Notes: generated by a model not told the origin, from the letters alone. A stretch of DNA of 64,000 bases from Sva-07 sp963698565 (GCA_963698565.1 CAVORH010000006.1:1-64000); one strand, 5' to 3'. Numbered from the stretch's first letter, positions 7,981 through 17,546 are shown. Numbers and translations: made by a program.

Positions 7981-8685
7981 TCACGGCCCGGGTACCTCGA
8001 TCTCGATGACGGGTACCGGGCGGGTGGCTGGACGCAGGCCGAACTCGGCCCAGCCGTCGGGAAGGTGACCATGACGGTCGAGGTGCACCGCGGCGTCCAC
8101 GATCCGGGTAGCCAGATCATCGATCCGGGTAGCACCGAGACGGCCGTCGCCGTGCAGGCGACGTAGGTGTTCGACGACCCAGTCTGGTGGGTCGGTGAGG
8201 ACGCCGTAGCCGACAGTGAGACGGCGTCGCTCGCATGCGTCGTCGTGGGCACCGATGCCGTATCGGGCGAAGACGTCGTCAATGTGTTGTTCTCGGCGTG
8301 CTTGTCGGAGTTCGAGTCGTGCCGCTCGCAGTGCGTCGTAGGCCGCGACCCGTTCGGCCTCCGTCGATGATCGTGCGGCGAGCTGATCGAGGTCGCGGAC
8401 TTTCGCTTGGGCTCGTCGTACGGGGTCGTTCGCGGTCGCTTCGTGGTCGAGTGCCGCCAGAGTGCGGTGCTCGCGTGATGGTGGGGGAGAAGCGGTGCTG
8501 GCCATGGTGTCGAGTACCGCCTGCACCGCCGGAGGCGTCGCCGCCGGCCAGTGGGCGAGTGCAGGTTGCGCGGCGATGAGCTCATTGAGTTGCTCGAGTT
8601 CGACGACGTGGGGCCAGTTGGCGACGATCCAGTCCCGCCGCTCCTGTTGTGCGTTGACCGCTGCGACGAGATGCTCGTGGATCGA
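7981..8685 (-). pseudogene. C-terminal part of the left relaxase, out of frame
   Basis: This reading frame encodes, after the frameshift near 8685, SIHEHLVAAVNAQQERRDW, then WIVANWPHVVELEQLNELI and PALAHWPAATPP, continuing without stop to 7981. The segment fits the usual C-terminal region of actinobacterial MobF/TraA relaxases, so it is the natural continuation of the gene at 8582-12202. A Met-initiated piece (8526 down to 7981, 181 residues) could be made separately. Its Arg/Ala-rich helical stretch and VFARYGIG motif are intact. A one-base slip explains the split. Confidence 0.65.
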
Positions 8686-11600
8686 CTGCGGAGCCGATGT
8701 CTCCGGCGGTGAGATGCTCGATGAGCTCGCCGTGGTCTGCGGGAGCGGTGCTCATCAGTGCCTGGAGCTCGGCGCGTCGCTCGTGCATCGTTGTCGCGGG
8801 CATCGCCGGATGGACGCGCTGTGGTTCGTGCCCGCGGTCGGTCAGCCAGATCCGGTCTCGCAGCGTCTGCAGCATCAGCTCCTGCCAGCCCGTGGACGCT
8901 GCTGGTTCGGGTAGTGGTGGCCCGAGACCTGGCGTTGCGTCGTCGATCTCGCGTACAGCCCGGTGTGCCGCGATCCGGGCGACGGAGCCGTCCCATACGG
9001 CCGCACCGGGTCCGTCGGTGGGCCGTGGGCCGAGCCAGTTCGTGAGCCACTCCGGCGGGTCCGCGCGCAGCAGGTGAGCAGCACGATCGCATGCGACGTT
9101 TGCTGCGCGCTGGTAGCGGTGGGCGTCGCCGGGTTCGGCACCGTGGGGAGCCAGCGCATCGGCCCATTCCCGCGCCGCCCGATCGAGGTCGTCCACGATC
9201 ACGCCGAGTGTCGCCACGGCCTCAGCGGTGAGGGCGGCGGGCTCGGGTTGATCGATGACGACCAGCTCGCTCCAGCCCATCGTCCGGGTGGCTGACCGAC
9301 CCTGGTCGTTCACGAACAAGACGTCGCACGTACCGGCGGTGTCGTCGAGCGCGACGACGCTGCCGACGTTGTCGCGATCCAGGGCCCGCACCCGCCGGCC
9401 CACTTCGGCGTGCGCCCGGAACGCTTCTGCGCGCTCGACGTCGACCAGCAGTTCGGCTGGGTTGGAGTGACCCTCGCGCTCTGCAACCCGCTCGGCGCGA
9501 CGTGCCTTCTGCGCCAGGTCGAGCAGTTTCGCGACCGGGACCTCCGCGGCGAGATCGCCTATTCGTGCCGCCTCCGCATCCCGCGACGAAACCAGTTGCT
9601 TGGCACCAGACATGTGGACTCGGTCGATCAGTTCGTGCTCAGGGTCAGACACGCGTTCTCCGAACAGCGGGATGCCGGTTGTGTGCCGTTCGGTCATGTC
9701 GAGCGCCTCTGCGGTGGTGCCGTAGATCCAGGCCGACAGCCGGGCTCGTGACATGGCCACGTAGACGGCTTCCCGGTACAGGCCGGCCGGGCCGACGACG
9801 AGGACGTGATCGCAGGTGACGCCCTGTGCCGTGTGCACTGTCGATGCGTAGCCGTAGTCGAGCCACCCCGCTGCGAGGTACTCGCGGTCGAGCACGATTT
9901 CCCCACCGCTGTCCACCGTGACGTGGGCACCGGCAGCGTCGATGTGGGAGAGACGGCCGCGCATACCGTTGTCGACCGCGAACTCCGTTCCGTCCGACAG
10001 GTGTTGGCCTCGATGGTTGCGCCGCAGGATGACGTGCTCGCCCGGCGCGTACGACCGTCCACCGAGCAGCACCGCCCGGTCGAGGTCGAGTTCACCCGTC
10101 GCGGCCAGAACCTGTCGGGCGAGGAGGTTGAGCTGGTGGGTCTCGGCGCGGGTGCCGGCGAGCATCAGCGTGGCGCCGTCGGATCGGAGCGTGTTCCAGT
10201 CGGTGATCGCTCGATGGCGGAGTGCGTGGCGGTCGTCGTCGAGCACGACCCGACCGTGCGCCTGGTAGGTGGCGAAGGCTGCGGTGATGTCGCCGTGGCG
10301 GAGTTGATCGAGGGCTGCCTGTTCCCATGCGGCGTGTTGGCGTCGGTTGACGGTGAGTTCGGCGACGCGGTCACCGAGGACGTCGAGTGCAGCGCGGAAG
10401 CCTCCGCCGGCGGTGACTTCGGGGAGTTGGTGGTGATCACCGACGAGGACCAGCTTGGCGCCGACCCGTGCCACCTGATCCACGACACGGGCCAGGTCAC
10501 GCACCGCGGCCATGCCGGCCTCATCCACGAGGACCACGGTGCCAGCCTCGATGTCGCGGTGCTCGACGAGGTGTCGAGCCAGCGTGGTCGAGTCGATCCC
10601 GGCGCCAGCTTCGAGCTCGCGGGCGGCCCGTGCCGACGGTGCCAAGCCGATGAGGGTGAACCCGGCGTTCTCGTACAACCTTCGGACGGTGCCGAGGGTG
10701 TGCGTCTTGCCCGTGCCCGCCCGACCGACGAGCACCGAGATCCGATCACCAGACGAGGTCAGCGAACTCACCGCCGCTGCTTGGTCGTCGCCCAGCGTCG
10801 ACGCAGCGACGGCGGCCTCGACCCGTCCGTGTTCCAGCACGCCGACGCCGGCGTTGACGCCGCGGGCGAGCTGCTCGACCAGTCGCTCCTCGAGCGCGAG
10901 CAGCGACCGCGCGGTGTAGGTCCGCACGCGATCGTCGGCGATCACTCGACAATCAGGACTTCCGACCATCAACTGGGGTGAGTGGTCGCCGAGTGGCACG
11001 ACCGCCGGTGACCCCAGCGCTCGCTGCACGGTGGCCTCGACGACCTCCACCGATGTCGACGCCGGCAGGGCCGACGCAACCGCCCGGGTCAGATCGAAGC
11101 GAGTGAACGTCCCGTCATGAGCCGTGACCCGATGATCGAGCAGCCAGCCAAGCCACTCGTTGAACCCGGCGACCCGTGTCGTCACCGATCGGACACCGTT
11201 GCGCCACGAATCGTCCTCGATCACGAACCCGCCACGCGCGGGGGAAGGAACTGCGGAGGCCAGGAGCTGCTCGAGCTCGACCGGGCCCAACCCGGTCGCT
11301 TCGGCGCGTGCGTGCCAGTCGGCCTCGACCGCCGAGAAGTCCGCCGGCGTCTGCTTGCGGGCGCGGGTCGCGCGTTGCGCGACCGCCGCAGCCGCAGGGC
11401 CCGCCTCGCCCGCGTCGGCGAGCCATTCGGCGATCTGTTCATGTCGCTGTGAGAACTCGCGCAGCACTGCGTGCGGGATCCCGGCGATCTCAGCCGCGTC
11501 CTCGTGCACCGGGCCCCATTCGACACCGAGCGCAGCGGTGAGCTCGCGGCGCATCGCCGCCTGGAACACCGCACCCCCGGTACGGGCGGTGTCGTAGATC

Positions 11601-12202
11601 GCCCGGCCGTCCAACGCCGACCAGCGCCCGTCGATCCCCTGGGTGAGGTTGGCGACGAGCACATGCCAATGCAAGTGCGGATCCCCAGCCCGCGACGTCC
11701 GATGCCGATAGGCGGCGCCGACGAAGCCACGCGCCACCATCCGGTGTGTGCCCCACGCCGCACCCCACGTCTCCCGGTTCTCGGCCTTGTTCGTTCCCCG
11801 CCGCACGAAGCACGCCTCACGCTCCAACCATCCCAACGTCTCGGCGAGCGCCGCTTCGCACGCGGTGACGATCAGATGCTGGACCCGACGGTCCGCGAGC
11901 GCATACGCGACGGACACTGACTTCGGCACCGAGAACGTCAGATCGAACCCGGGCACCCGCCGAGGATGAGCACGCAGCGTCGTCCCGTTCGGCGTCAACC
12001 CCGTCCCCGGCGCGAGCCCCGCGAGAACCGCACGAAGATCGGCCGGCTCCACCTCGCCGACCAGCCCGAACGACTCGACCCCGCTGCCGACCCACACACC
12101 CGGCGCCTCCCCAGCGCCCGTGTAGTACTCGTCGAGCCCGCTCGCCACTTGCGACAAGTAGTACGCCTCGGCGCCTACCCGGAGCTTCCAGACTGCCTCC
12201 AC
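8582..12202 (-). CDS. MobF-family relaxase/helicase (TraA-like), C-terminally frameshifted
   Basis: A 1206-residue conjugative relaxase. The N-terminal domain starts MEAVWKLRVGAEAYYLSQ, with DEYYTGAGEAPG typical of the family. The metal-binding histidines are in DPHLHWHVLVAN (about residues 174-183). A RecD/UvrD-type helicase domain follows, with Walker A GRAGTGKTH ending near residue 500, the DEAG Walker B (VVLVDEAGMA) and the C-terminal VHTAQGVT motif. It would nick oriT and unwind DNA for transfer. After about residue 1175 the frame departs from the family and stops at 8582, while the expected continuation lies in another frame (7981-8685). The GTG start at 12202 lies only 5 nt past the motif at 12207-12237, so the message may be leaderless. 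Confidence 0.88.
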   Translation of the reverse strand: MEAVWKLRVGAEAYYLSQVASGLDEYYTGAGEAPGVWVGSGVESFGLVGEVEPADLRAVLAGLAPGTGLTPNGTTLRAHPRRVPGFDLTFSVPKSVSVAYALADRRVQHLIVTACEAALAETLGWLEREACFVRRGTNKAENRETWGAAWGTHRMVARGFVGAAYRHRTSRAGDPHLHWHVLVANLTQGIDGRWSALDGRAIYDTARTGGAVFQAAMRRELTAALGVEWGPVHEDAAEIAGIPHAVLREFSQRHEQIAEWLADAGEAGPAAAAVAQRATRARKQTPADFSAVEADWHARAEATGLGPVELEQLLASAVPSPARGGFVIEDDSWRNGVRSVTTRVAGFNEWLGWLLDHRVTAHDGTFTRFDLTRAVASALPASTSVEVVEATVQRALGSPAVVPLGDHSPQLMVGSPDCRVIADDRVRTYTARSLLALEERLVEQLARGVNAGVGVLEHGRVEAAVAASTLGDDQAAAVSSLTSSGDRISVLVGRAGTGKTHTLGTVRRLYENAGFTLIGLAPSARAARELEAGAGIDSTTLARHLVEHRDIEAGTVVLVDEAGMAAVRDLARVVDQVARVGAKLVLVGDHHQLPEVTAGGGFRAALDVLGDRVAELTVNRRQHAAWEQAALDQLRHGDITAAFATYQAHGRVVLDDDRHALRHRAITDWNTLRSDGATLMLAGTRAETHQLNLLARQVLAATGELDLDRAVLLGGRSYAPGEHVILRRNHRGQHLSDGTEFAVDNGMRGRLSHIDAAGAHVTVDSGGEIVLDREYLAAGWLDYGYASTVHTAQGVTCDHVLVVGPAGLYREAVYVAMSRARLSAWIYGTTAEALDMTERHTTGIPLFGERVSDPEHELIDRVHMSGAKQLVSSRDAEAARIGDLAAEVPVAKLLDLAQKARRAERVAEREGHSNPAELLVDVERAEAFRAHAEVGRRVRALDRDNVGSVVALDDTAGTCDVLFVNDQGRSATRTMGWSELVVIDQPEPAALTAEAVATLGVIVDDLDRAAREWADALAPHGAEPGDAHRYQRAANVACDRAAHLLRADPPEWLTNWLGPRPTDGPGAAVWDGSVARIAAHRAVREIDDATPGLGPPLPEPAASTGWQELMLQTLRDRIWLTDRGHEPQRVHPAMPATTMHERRAELQALMSTAPADHGELIEHLTAGDIGSAVDPRASRRSGQRTTGAAGLDRRQLAPRRRTRATQ

Positions 12203-12206
12203 ATAG

Positions 12207-12237
12207 ACACATGCCTCTCGGAACGCGATTCTGTGAC
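12207..12237 (-). promoter_or_regulatory. Promoter/operator motif shared with the right element
   Basis: On the minus strand this reads GTCACA, 13 nt, AGAGGCATGTGT, ending 5 nt before the relaxase GTG. Exactly the same layout (6 bp, N13, 12 bp identical) occurs at 36146-36176 before the HTH gene of the right element. It may be a promoter with a -35-like GTCACA or a regulator site; the sequence alone does not decide. Confidence 0.55.
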
Positions 12238-12483
12238 GCGATCCGGCCCGATTTCTTCATTGGGCACATATGCACCCCATGGGTGCCCGTACATCGCAGC
12301 CGCCGGCGAGACCGATGGCGGCTGCAGCGACGCCCTCCCGAACCTCTCGAACTCGGGTGGCCGCCCAAGGCGGCGGTCGGGATTATCGGGTGCGCTACTT
12401 GGGCCGTTAGCGAGTGGCCCGGGCCACCCGGCGGACCGGGATTCTGCGGAGCGTTATCGGGCGCCCTCCCGCCCGGGTTGATG
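12238..12483. other. Gap with strong palindromes downstream of the anti-sigma gene
   Basis: No gene is visible here. The gap holds GGGCAC (12262-12267) facing GTGCCC (12283-12288), with an inner GCACCC/GGGTGC hairpin at 12272-12286, and a perfect palindrome GTGGCCCGGGCCAC at 12414-12427. The first lies behind the relaxase promoter, where an oriT would be expected in a MobF element. The second sits 57 nt past the stop of the minus-strand gene at 12484 and may be its terminator. Both roles are inference. Confidence 0.4.
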
Positions 12484-13644
12484 TCAGCAGAACAGGCTTC
12501 CGTCGCAGCCGTCACCGACGCCGACTGGAACCTCGGTCGTGGTGCGCGCGTTGTACTCAGCTGCGTCGACTTCGGTGATGCTCGAAGCGAGGTCGAGCGG
12601 GTCGATGCGAGCGTCTGCGACGCCGAGCACGACGATGTTGGTCCCGTCGGGTGACCACACGAGTGTGCGTCGGGTGTCGTCGGGGTTGAGCCAGCCGTCG
12701 ACTCCGTTGACGTTGACTCGATCGAACGTGGGTGCGAGGGATTGGGCGATCAGGTCGCTGTGGGATGGTGACGTCAGCATCTGGGCGACGACTCGATCGC
12801 CGTCGAACCATGTGACCACGTGTTGTCCTGCGGCGTCGTTCCATGCGCCGTTGATCTCGACGAGTTGCATGTTGTCGGGACCGAGATCCCAGCCCGGGAT
12901 GCCGGCGGACCGTCGCTGCATTGATGCGATGATCCCGGCGGCCTCCTCGTTGTCGATGCCAGTCGCCGTCAGCCGGACATAGCCGCTCGGGTCCGAGGCC
13001 ACTACTCGAACACTGCCGTCGGTGGTGAAGGCGTCGTCCCAGCCGGCAATGGTGATCGGCTGACGGAACTCGGCAGGGGTCGACTCGATGCTGTTCGGTT
13101 GGGTCTGCAGGGTGACGAGGATGTCGCGTGCAGCGTCGGCGAACACCTGTGTGAACGTCGGTGCCGCAGCGATTCCACCGTTGGCCTGCCACCTGACCGG
13201 TGTTCCGGCGATCGTGATCGGCGCCTCTGGCAGAAAGCGCGGTACGTCATCAACCGGTACCGGCGCAGCAGGACCAGCGGGCCAGGCTTCCAACCGGTCC
13301 TGCGGGTTCGGCGGAGCAGACGCAGTTGCCGTCGCTGACAACTCAGTCGTCGCCGGTGGGGCAGAGACGGCGCCGGGTTCACTGGTCGGCGACGTGGCAG
13401 ACGGTGTCGTGGCAGGATTCGTTGCGGTGTTGACTTGGCCAGGCTCGCTGTTGCCCAAGGTCGCGACGGCAACAATTCCAGCTCCGACCACCAAGACGGA
13501 TGCTGCAACGGCGAGCCATCGCCGATCGAGGTCAGGTGTCTCCCTCGTCGTCGATGTGGACGTGATCGCTTCGAGGTCGACGGGCTCGACAGCTTGCGCT
13601 AGGGAATCGGACCAGTCGCGGAGTTGGTCGGTGATGTCAGGCAT
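12484..13644 (-). CDS. Membrane anti-sigma-like protein paired with the ECF factor at 13637
   Basis: A 386-residue protein with a ~40-residue cytoplasmic part (LRDWSDSLAQAVEPVDLEAI), one transmembrane helix (WLAVAASVLVVGAGIVAVATL, about residues 43-62), a Thr/Ser/Pro-rich linker and an extracytoplasmic domain of ~270 residues. It ends in a two-Cys tail, GDGCDGSLFC. It starts inside the end of the sigma gene (8-bp overlap), the arrangement of an ECF sigma with its membrane partner. No ZAS zinc motif is seen, so the anti-sigma role is inferred from context and topology. The extracellular domain resembles no family I can name. Confidence 0.7.
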   Translation of the reverse strand: MPDITDQLRDWSDSLAQAVEPVDLEAITSTSTTRETPDLDRRWLAVAASVLVVGAGIVAVATLGNSEPGQVNTATNPATTPSATSPTSEPGAVSAPPATTELSATATASAPPNPQDRLEAWPAGPAAPVPVDDVPRFLPEAPITIAGTPVRWQANGGIAAAPTFTQVFADAARDILVTLQTQPNSIESTPAEFRQPITIAGWDDAFTTDGSVRVVASDPSGYVRLTATGIDNEEAAGIIASMQRRSAGIPGWDLGPDNMQLVEINGAWNDAAGQHVVTWFDGDRVVAQMLTSPSHSDLIAQSLAPTFDRVNVNGVDGWLNPDDTRRTLVWSPDGTNIVVLGVADARIDPLDLASSITEVDAAEYNARTTTEVPVGVGDGCDGSLFC

Positions 13645-14101
13645 TGGTGCTCACCCCTAGGTGGTGGCGAAGGCGTTCTAGCCCTCGAGTGCGGTGGGTT
13701 CGGACAGCGGACAACGACAATCCGAGCGCCTCAGCAGTCTCCGTCGGGCTCCAATCGCACGCCTCCACCAGCCAGACCACCTCGCGCTGGCGGCGAGGAA
13801 GCCGCTGCATCGAAGAGGCCAATGCCGGCTCGATGTGCGACATCTCAACCGGAGGCGACGCAGGAAGCCGACCCTGCTTGCGGCGACGGGACTTCGACAA
13901 CCCCACCCGGAACAGATACGGCACCGGATACTCCATCGCAGCAACCCGGTCCCAGTTCTTCCAGGCGAACTCCAACGCTGCGCTCACGGCATCACCAACA
14001 TTCTGCGGTGCCAGGCGTCCCCCGTAGGCGCGGCGCAGCCGTGGCTCGGCTTCTCGGAAGAAGGCGTCGAAGTCCTGGCGAGCCGTTGTCATCGTCGTCA
14101 C
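13637..14101 (-). CDS. ECF-type RNA polymerase sigma factor (first)
   Basis: A 154-residue ECF sigma factor. Region 2 is short and divergent (DFDAFFREAEPRLRRAYGGRL ... AALEFAWKNWDRVAAMEYP, quoted in pieces). Region 4 is clear: LPRRQREVVWLVEACDW, then SPTETAEALGLSLSAVRTHR, a helix-turn-helix. It directs polymerase to target promoters. It is co-transcribed with the membrane protein at 12484-13644. It is a different sigma from the one at 26990, with which it shares little beyond the fold, and the GTCACACAT-type motif is not found upstream of it. Confidence 0.85.
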   Translation of the reverse strand: MTTMTTARQDFDAFFREAEPRLRRAYGGRLAPQNVGDAVSAALEFAWKNWDRVAAMEYPVPYLFRVGLSKSRRRKQGRLPASPPVEMSHIEPALASSMQRLPRRQREVVWLVEACDWSPTETAEALGLSLSAVRTHRTRGLERLRHHLGVSTNA

Positions 14102-14503
14102 TACTGGTCTGAACCCTTGAGCGACGCGAAACCGCTACAACCGATCTCCCGAAACTCTCTGCGGACCTCCACCAGTCAGATCATGGCTCCTAATTCAGCA
14201 GGTACACGCGGAGGTGTGATGCGTCATCGCCGCGGGTCTGGATCTGTCCCCGTCCGGCAAAGTGCAGCACTCGGCTTGGGCCTGATTGAGACTGGGGGTG
14301 CGTTGCGGCGGTTGTCGTAGCGTTCGGAGCGCCGGTCGGCGGGCTCTCACTAGGGCCTGTCGCTTTCGGGTTGACCTCAGTACGAATTGTCCGTCGGCTG
14401 GTGTTCTGATCGGGGTGTGGCTCGAAAGAGGCGCGAGCTCAACGAACACGAATCAGGAGTGCCCACCTCGGTTTCCCATCACCGAGACAAGGAGACATTC
14501 CCA
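14102..14503. other. Non-coding stretch between the sigma gene and the IS110 remnant
   Basis: I see no credible gene. The 3' part (14460-14503) carries the leader of the IS110 transposase (GACAAGGAG before the ATG). The left end of the IS is probably within this stretch, but IS110 elements lack clear inverted repeats and I cannot place it. Confidence 0.5.
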
Positions 14504-15537
14504 ATGACCATCACGATTGGCATCGATCCGCACAAGGCGTCACACACAGCCGTCGCGATCGACGACACCGAACACGTCGTCGATGAGATCCGGGTTCGAG
14601 CATGCAGCGCGCAGACCGATCAGCTGCGGTGCTGGGCGACACCGTTCCCGGATCGAGTGTGGGCAATCGAGTCCGCCCGCGGGCTCGGCTATCTCCTCGC
14701 TCAGCAGCTCGTCGCCGCTGGCGAGACCGTCGTCGACGTGCCGGCTGTGTTGTCGACACGCACCCGGTTGTTGGGATCAGGTCGGGCGCAGAAGAACGAT
14801 CCGAACGACGCCCGATCGGTCGCGATCACCGCGTTACGCAATGACGCGTTCGAGCCGCGTGAGGGTCGACGACCACGCCCAGGTGTTGAAGCTGTTGGTG
14901 AAACGCCATCGCGATCTCGGCCGCCTCCGCAGCAAAGCGGCATGTCGGCTGCACGTGTTGTTGATGGAACTCCAGCCGGGCGGCATGGCCAAGGAAATGA
15001 CCGTGACCAGGGCAAACGAGCTCCTCGACCAAGCTCGTGATCGTCGACGCAGATGACCGAGCATCGAGTCGCGGTCGCTCGCGAGTTCGTCGCCGACATC
15101 GACCATTACGACCAGCAGATGAAGGCGTCGCTGAAGCGGCTGCGGACTGCGGTCGCCGCGTCGGGCACCACGCTGGTCGACATCCGCGGAGTCGGTGTCG
15201 TGGTCGCTGCGATGATCATCGGCCACGTCGGCGACATCGAACGATTCGCGTCGCCAGCGCACTTCGCGAGCTACAACGCCACCGCCCCGATCGAGGCGTC
15301 ATCGGGAGAGAACAAGCGGCACCGGCTGAACCAGCGCGGCAACCGGCAACTGAACTGGGCCATCCACATCGCCGCGGTGACCCAGCTGCGCTACCCGTGC
15401 GAGGGACGCGAGTACTACGACCGCAAACGCGCCGAGGGCAAGAACACCAAAGAAGCGATCCGCGGCACTCGAAGCGTCAACTCTCCAACGTGATCTACCG
15501 GACCATGGTCGCCGACGCTCACCGACTCGAGCAGTGA
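14504..15537 (+). pseudogene. IS110-family transposase, multiply frameshifted
   Basis: It starts MTITIGIDPHKASHTAVAID with the DEDD-type first Asp (IGIDPHK). The NDPNDARS motif is in the same frame to about 14865. The coding sense then continues in a second frame (VDDHAQVLKLLVKRHRDL ... ANELLDQ) to about 15035, returns to the first frame (DIRGVGVVVAAMIIGHVGDI, FASYNATAPIEASSG, NQRGNRQLNWAIH), and shifts again near 15465 before KRQLSNVIYRTMVAD. With at least three frame breaks it cannot make an intact transposase. It marks an old insertion between the left relaxase module and the secreted-protein cluster. Confidence 0.9.
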
Positions 15538-16148
15538 TCGGCGGGCCCGGGAGGACAATCAGGCACGACACGAAATCCAGCGTGACCGGCTCAACATCCT
15601 GAACGGCCGGCTCTTCGGATAGGTCACTCCCGGACCCGACAACCAACCCTACGACGCCACCTCCGGCACCGCCAGAGGCGCCCATCGACGCGCCCGCAGA
15701 CGCCTCGAAAATCAGGGGTTGACACAAAGAGGCTTCGCGATGCGGCGCGGGCTATCCGTCGGCGAGCGGATTATGGAGCGCGCGTTCTGTGCGGCTCCAG
15801 CTGATGCAGCGGCGATCGGAATGCCGGTTGAGAGCGGGGCCGGCTCGACGCTTCGAGTGAACATTCTCGGGCGGTTCCAATCACCACTCTGCCAGTCTCA
15901 ATCTGGGTCCTTGGAGGTGTTACCGCAGCGCATTGGCCAGCCGGACGTAGTCGGCTTCGGGATGTCCATCCTGTCTTTCACTCGTCGTAGACACGGTATT
16001 GCTGCTCAGCTTCGCGATGGTCGGCAACGACTTGGCCGATAGAGGCGGCGTGCTCAGCGAGGGCCTGGGGGATCTGGCCGGAGGTGCGTCCCGTGACGTG
16101 CGTTCCGGGAAGAGGGCCGTATGCACAGGACGCGGACCCCTGGGCGTT
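15538..16148. other. Gap upstream of the first secreted-protein unit
   Basis: No recognisable gene. On the minus strand a 59-codon frame from 16157 to 15978 (begins MCDNAQGSASCAYGPLPG, ends QQYRVYDE) reads like coding sequence, with a normal amino-acid mix and a stop in place, but it overlaps the promoter at 16149-16175. It could be the 3' end of a decayed gene. The rest is probably the right flank of the IS110 copy. Confidence 0.35.
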
Positions 16149-16175
16149 GTCACACATTGGAGCCGATCGACACCT
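16149..16175 (+). promoter_or_regulatory. Regulon promoter, unit A
   Basis: GTCACACAT (16149-16157), 11 nt, GACACC (16169-16174). The -10-like element begins 57 nt before the ATG of the secreted protein at 16226. Same layout as seven other sites in this cluster. Confidence 0.75.
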
Positions 16176-16225
16176 AGTAGTTGGGGACGGCGCACCGGGC
16201 GTCGTACATCACAAAGGGGTTCATC

Positions 16226-16603
16226 ATGCACGTTTTCAACAAGACTTCGGTAGGTCGCAGAGCGCTCCGAGCATCGCTCGTGGGTGCTGTCATGTGTCTC
16301 ATCGGAGTCTCGGCGCCAGCCGCCGCTGCCGTCACCGACCACACGTTCTACTCCACCTGCGGCAACATCAACTATGGCACCGGCGGGTCGCTCGAGGGAC
16401 TCGCGATGCTCACGTGGGTCAAGCCGGGTGCCTCAAACGGCTGTCAGGCCAAAGCCCGCGTCCTGTGCCAGCGACAGAGCGACGGGCAGTCGCAGTGGCA
16501 AAACGCCAGCACCTGGAGGGGCCTAAACCAACTGTCGAGCAAGACCTGTTCCAGCCCGTATAACTACGCCCGGCTCAATGTCGGCGCGATCGCGCTGGGC
16601 TGA
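16226..16603 (+). CDS. Small secreted cysteine protein A
   Basis: A 125-residue protein with a Sec signal peptide (basic start, then ASLVGAVMCLIGVSAPAAAA, cleavage near APAAAA-V) and a mature part of about 90 residues with four cysteines (STCGN, NGCQA, VLCQR, KTCSS), fit for two disulfides outside the cell. I recognise no family. AAAGGGG precedes the ATG at 16226. The stop is 5 bp before the lipoprotein gene at 16609, so the two are one unit. It may be a secreted toxin or ligand whose partner is that lipoprotein; this is inference from the repeated pairing. Confidence 0.75.
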   Translation: MHVFNKTSVGRRALRASLVGAVMCLIGVSAPAAAAVTDHTFYSTCGNINYGTGGSLEGLAMLTWVKPGASNGCQAKARVLCQRQSDGQSQWQNASTWRGLNQLSSKTCSSPYNYARLNVGAIALG

Positions 16604-16608
16604 TCCGT

Positions 16609-17397
16609 ATGACCGGTGGATGGCGACCTCTGAGCATCGCGTTCGCGTTGGTACTCCTCACCGCGTGCTCACACAGCGAGTCGCCATCCACCAACGCACG
16701 CTCCTTCCGCGAGAGGTACGGCGAGGCCATCGCAGGTGTTCTCGGCCCTGATGAGGAATTCCGCGTGCTGTTCGACGTGGCGCGTGTCTCGGATCAGAAG
16801 GTCCGAGAGTGCATGACGGAGGCAGGATTCGACTACCCATCTGCGATCAATGTTGTCTCCGATTCGCTGGAGCCCCCGTCGGGCAGCCTCAGCGATCGCG
16901 AATGGGTGAAGACCTACGGATTCGGAGTGTCAACGACATTCGAGAACGTCACCGTGGCGAGTGCCGAAGATCCAGTGACGTCCTTTCTGGACTCACTCTC
17001 GGCCCCTGAACGTGGAGCGCTGCTCGAACAACTTGGTGACGTTGGTTCGGGCGGGTGCCTGGACCAAGGAAACGAACAGGCGCTGCGTGAACTCGGGCTG
17101 GACAATGTTCAAGCCACCTACAACGAATTGCCTGACCTCTCCCAGATTGCTGAAGTAGTCGCAGCCGAGCAAGAATGGGGTGTCTGCTCGCGACGAGCCG
17201 GCGTGCGCTCTGAGGGCTTGCTCGAACTGATCGGCACTTTCAGTAGCCGCCTGCAGGCTCTACCACTGGACGACGAAGCGGGACTCAGCGCCCTCAAGAC
17301 CGAAGAAGTAGCAACAGCTCTCGCAGTCTTTGACTGCACCAAGACCAGGAACGCGATCGTGACAGAGGTCGTCGCCGGGTTGATCCTGAATAGGTAG
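16609..17397 (+). CDS. Paired lipoprotein A (ECM-motif family)
   Basis: A 262-residue lipoprotein with the lipobox LLTAC (Cys 20), anchored outside the membrane. It is one of six paralogues in this window. Conserved points are ECMTEAGFDYP (67-77), TYGFGVST, a lone Cys in SGGCLDQ (150), the second motif EQEWGVCSRRAGV (Cys 193) and FDCTKTRN (Cys 243), four conserved cysteines in all. The second motif is degraded here (CSRRAG instead of CMxxxGF). It lies 5 bp after secreted protein A. The function is unknown; a surface receptor or immunity role for protein A is inference. Confidence 0.75.
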   Translation: MTGGWRPLSIAFALVLLTACSHSESPSTNARSFRERYGEAIAGVLGPDEEFRVLFDVARVSDQKVRECMTEAGFDYPSAINVVSDSLEPPSGSLSDREWVKTYGFGVSTTFENVTVASAEDPVTSFLDSLSAPERGALLEQLGDVGSGGCLDQGNEQALRELGLDNVQATYNELPDLSQIAEVVAAEQEWGVCSRRAGVRSEGLLELIGTFSSRLQALPLDDEAGLSALKTEEVATALAVFDCTKTRNAIVTEVVAGLILNR

Positions 17398-17481
17398 ATC
17401 CACCGACGGGCTACCTCGGGTGGGTGAGTCCCGAACTGTCACTCGCGGATTCAAGTCTGCTCTTCACGCTTGCGACTCCCG

Positions 17482-17510
17482 GGAACACATCTGGCCCACT
17501 CGACACTCTA
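17482..17510 (+). promoter_or_regulatory. Regulon promoter, unit B
   Basis: AACACAT (17484-17490; C changed to A in the first base), 11 nt, GACACT (17502-17507), then CTATG. The -10-like element begins 45 nt before the ATG at 17547. It separates unit B from unit A as its own transcription unit. The CACATCTGG core is shared with the sigma-gene copy. Confidence 0.7.
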
Positions 17511-17546
17511 TGGATGAACACAGTCACATAGCCGGAGGAGACCAGG

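Noticed and set aside
14535..14575. A ninth regulon promoter inside the IS110 gene (GTCACACAC followed by GACACC)
   Set aside because: The spacing is not 11 nt and it lies within transposase coding sequence.
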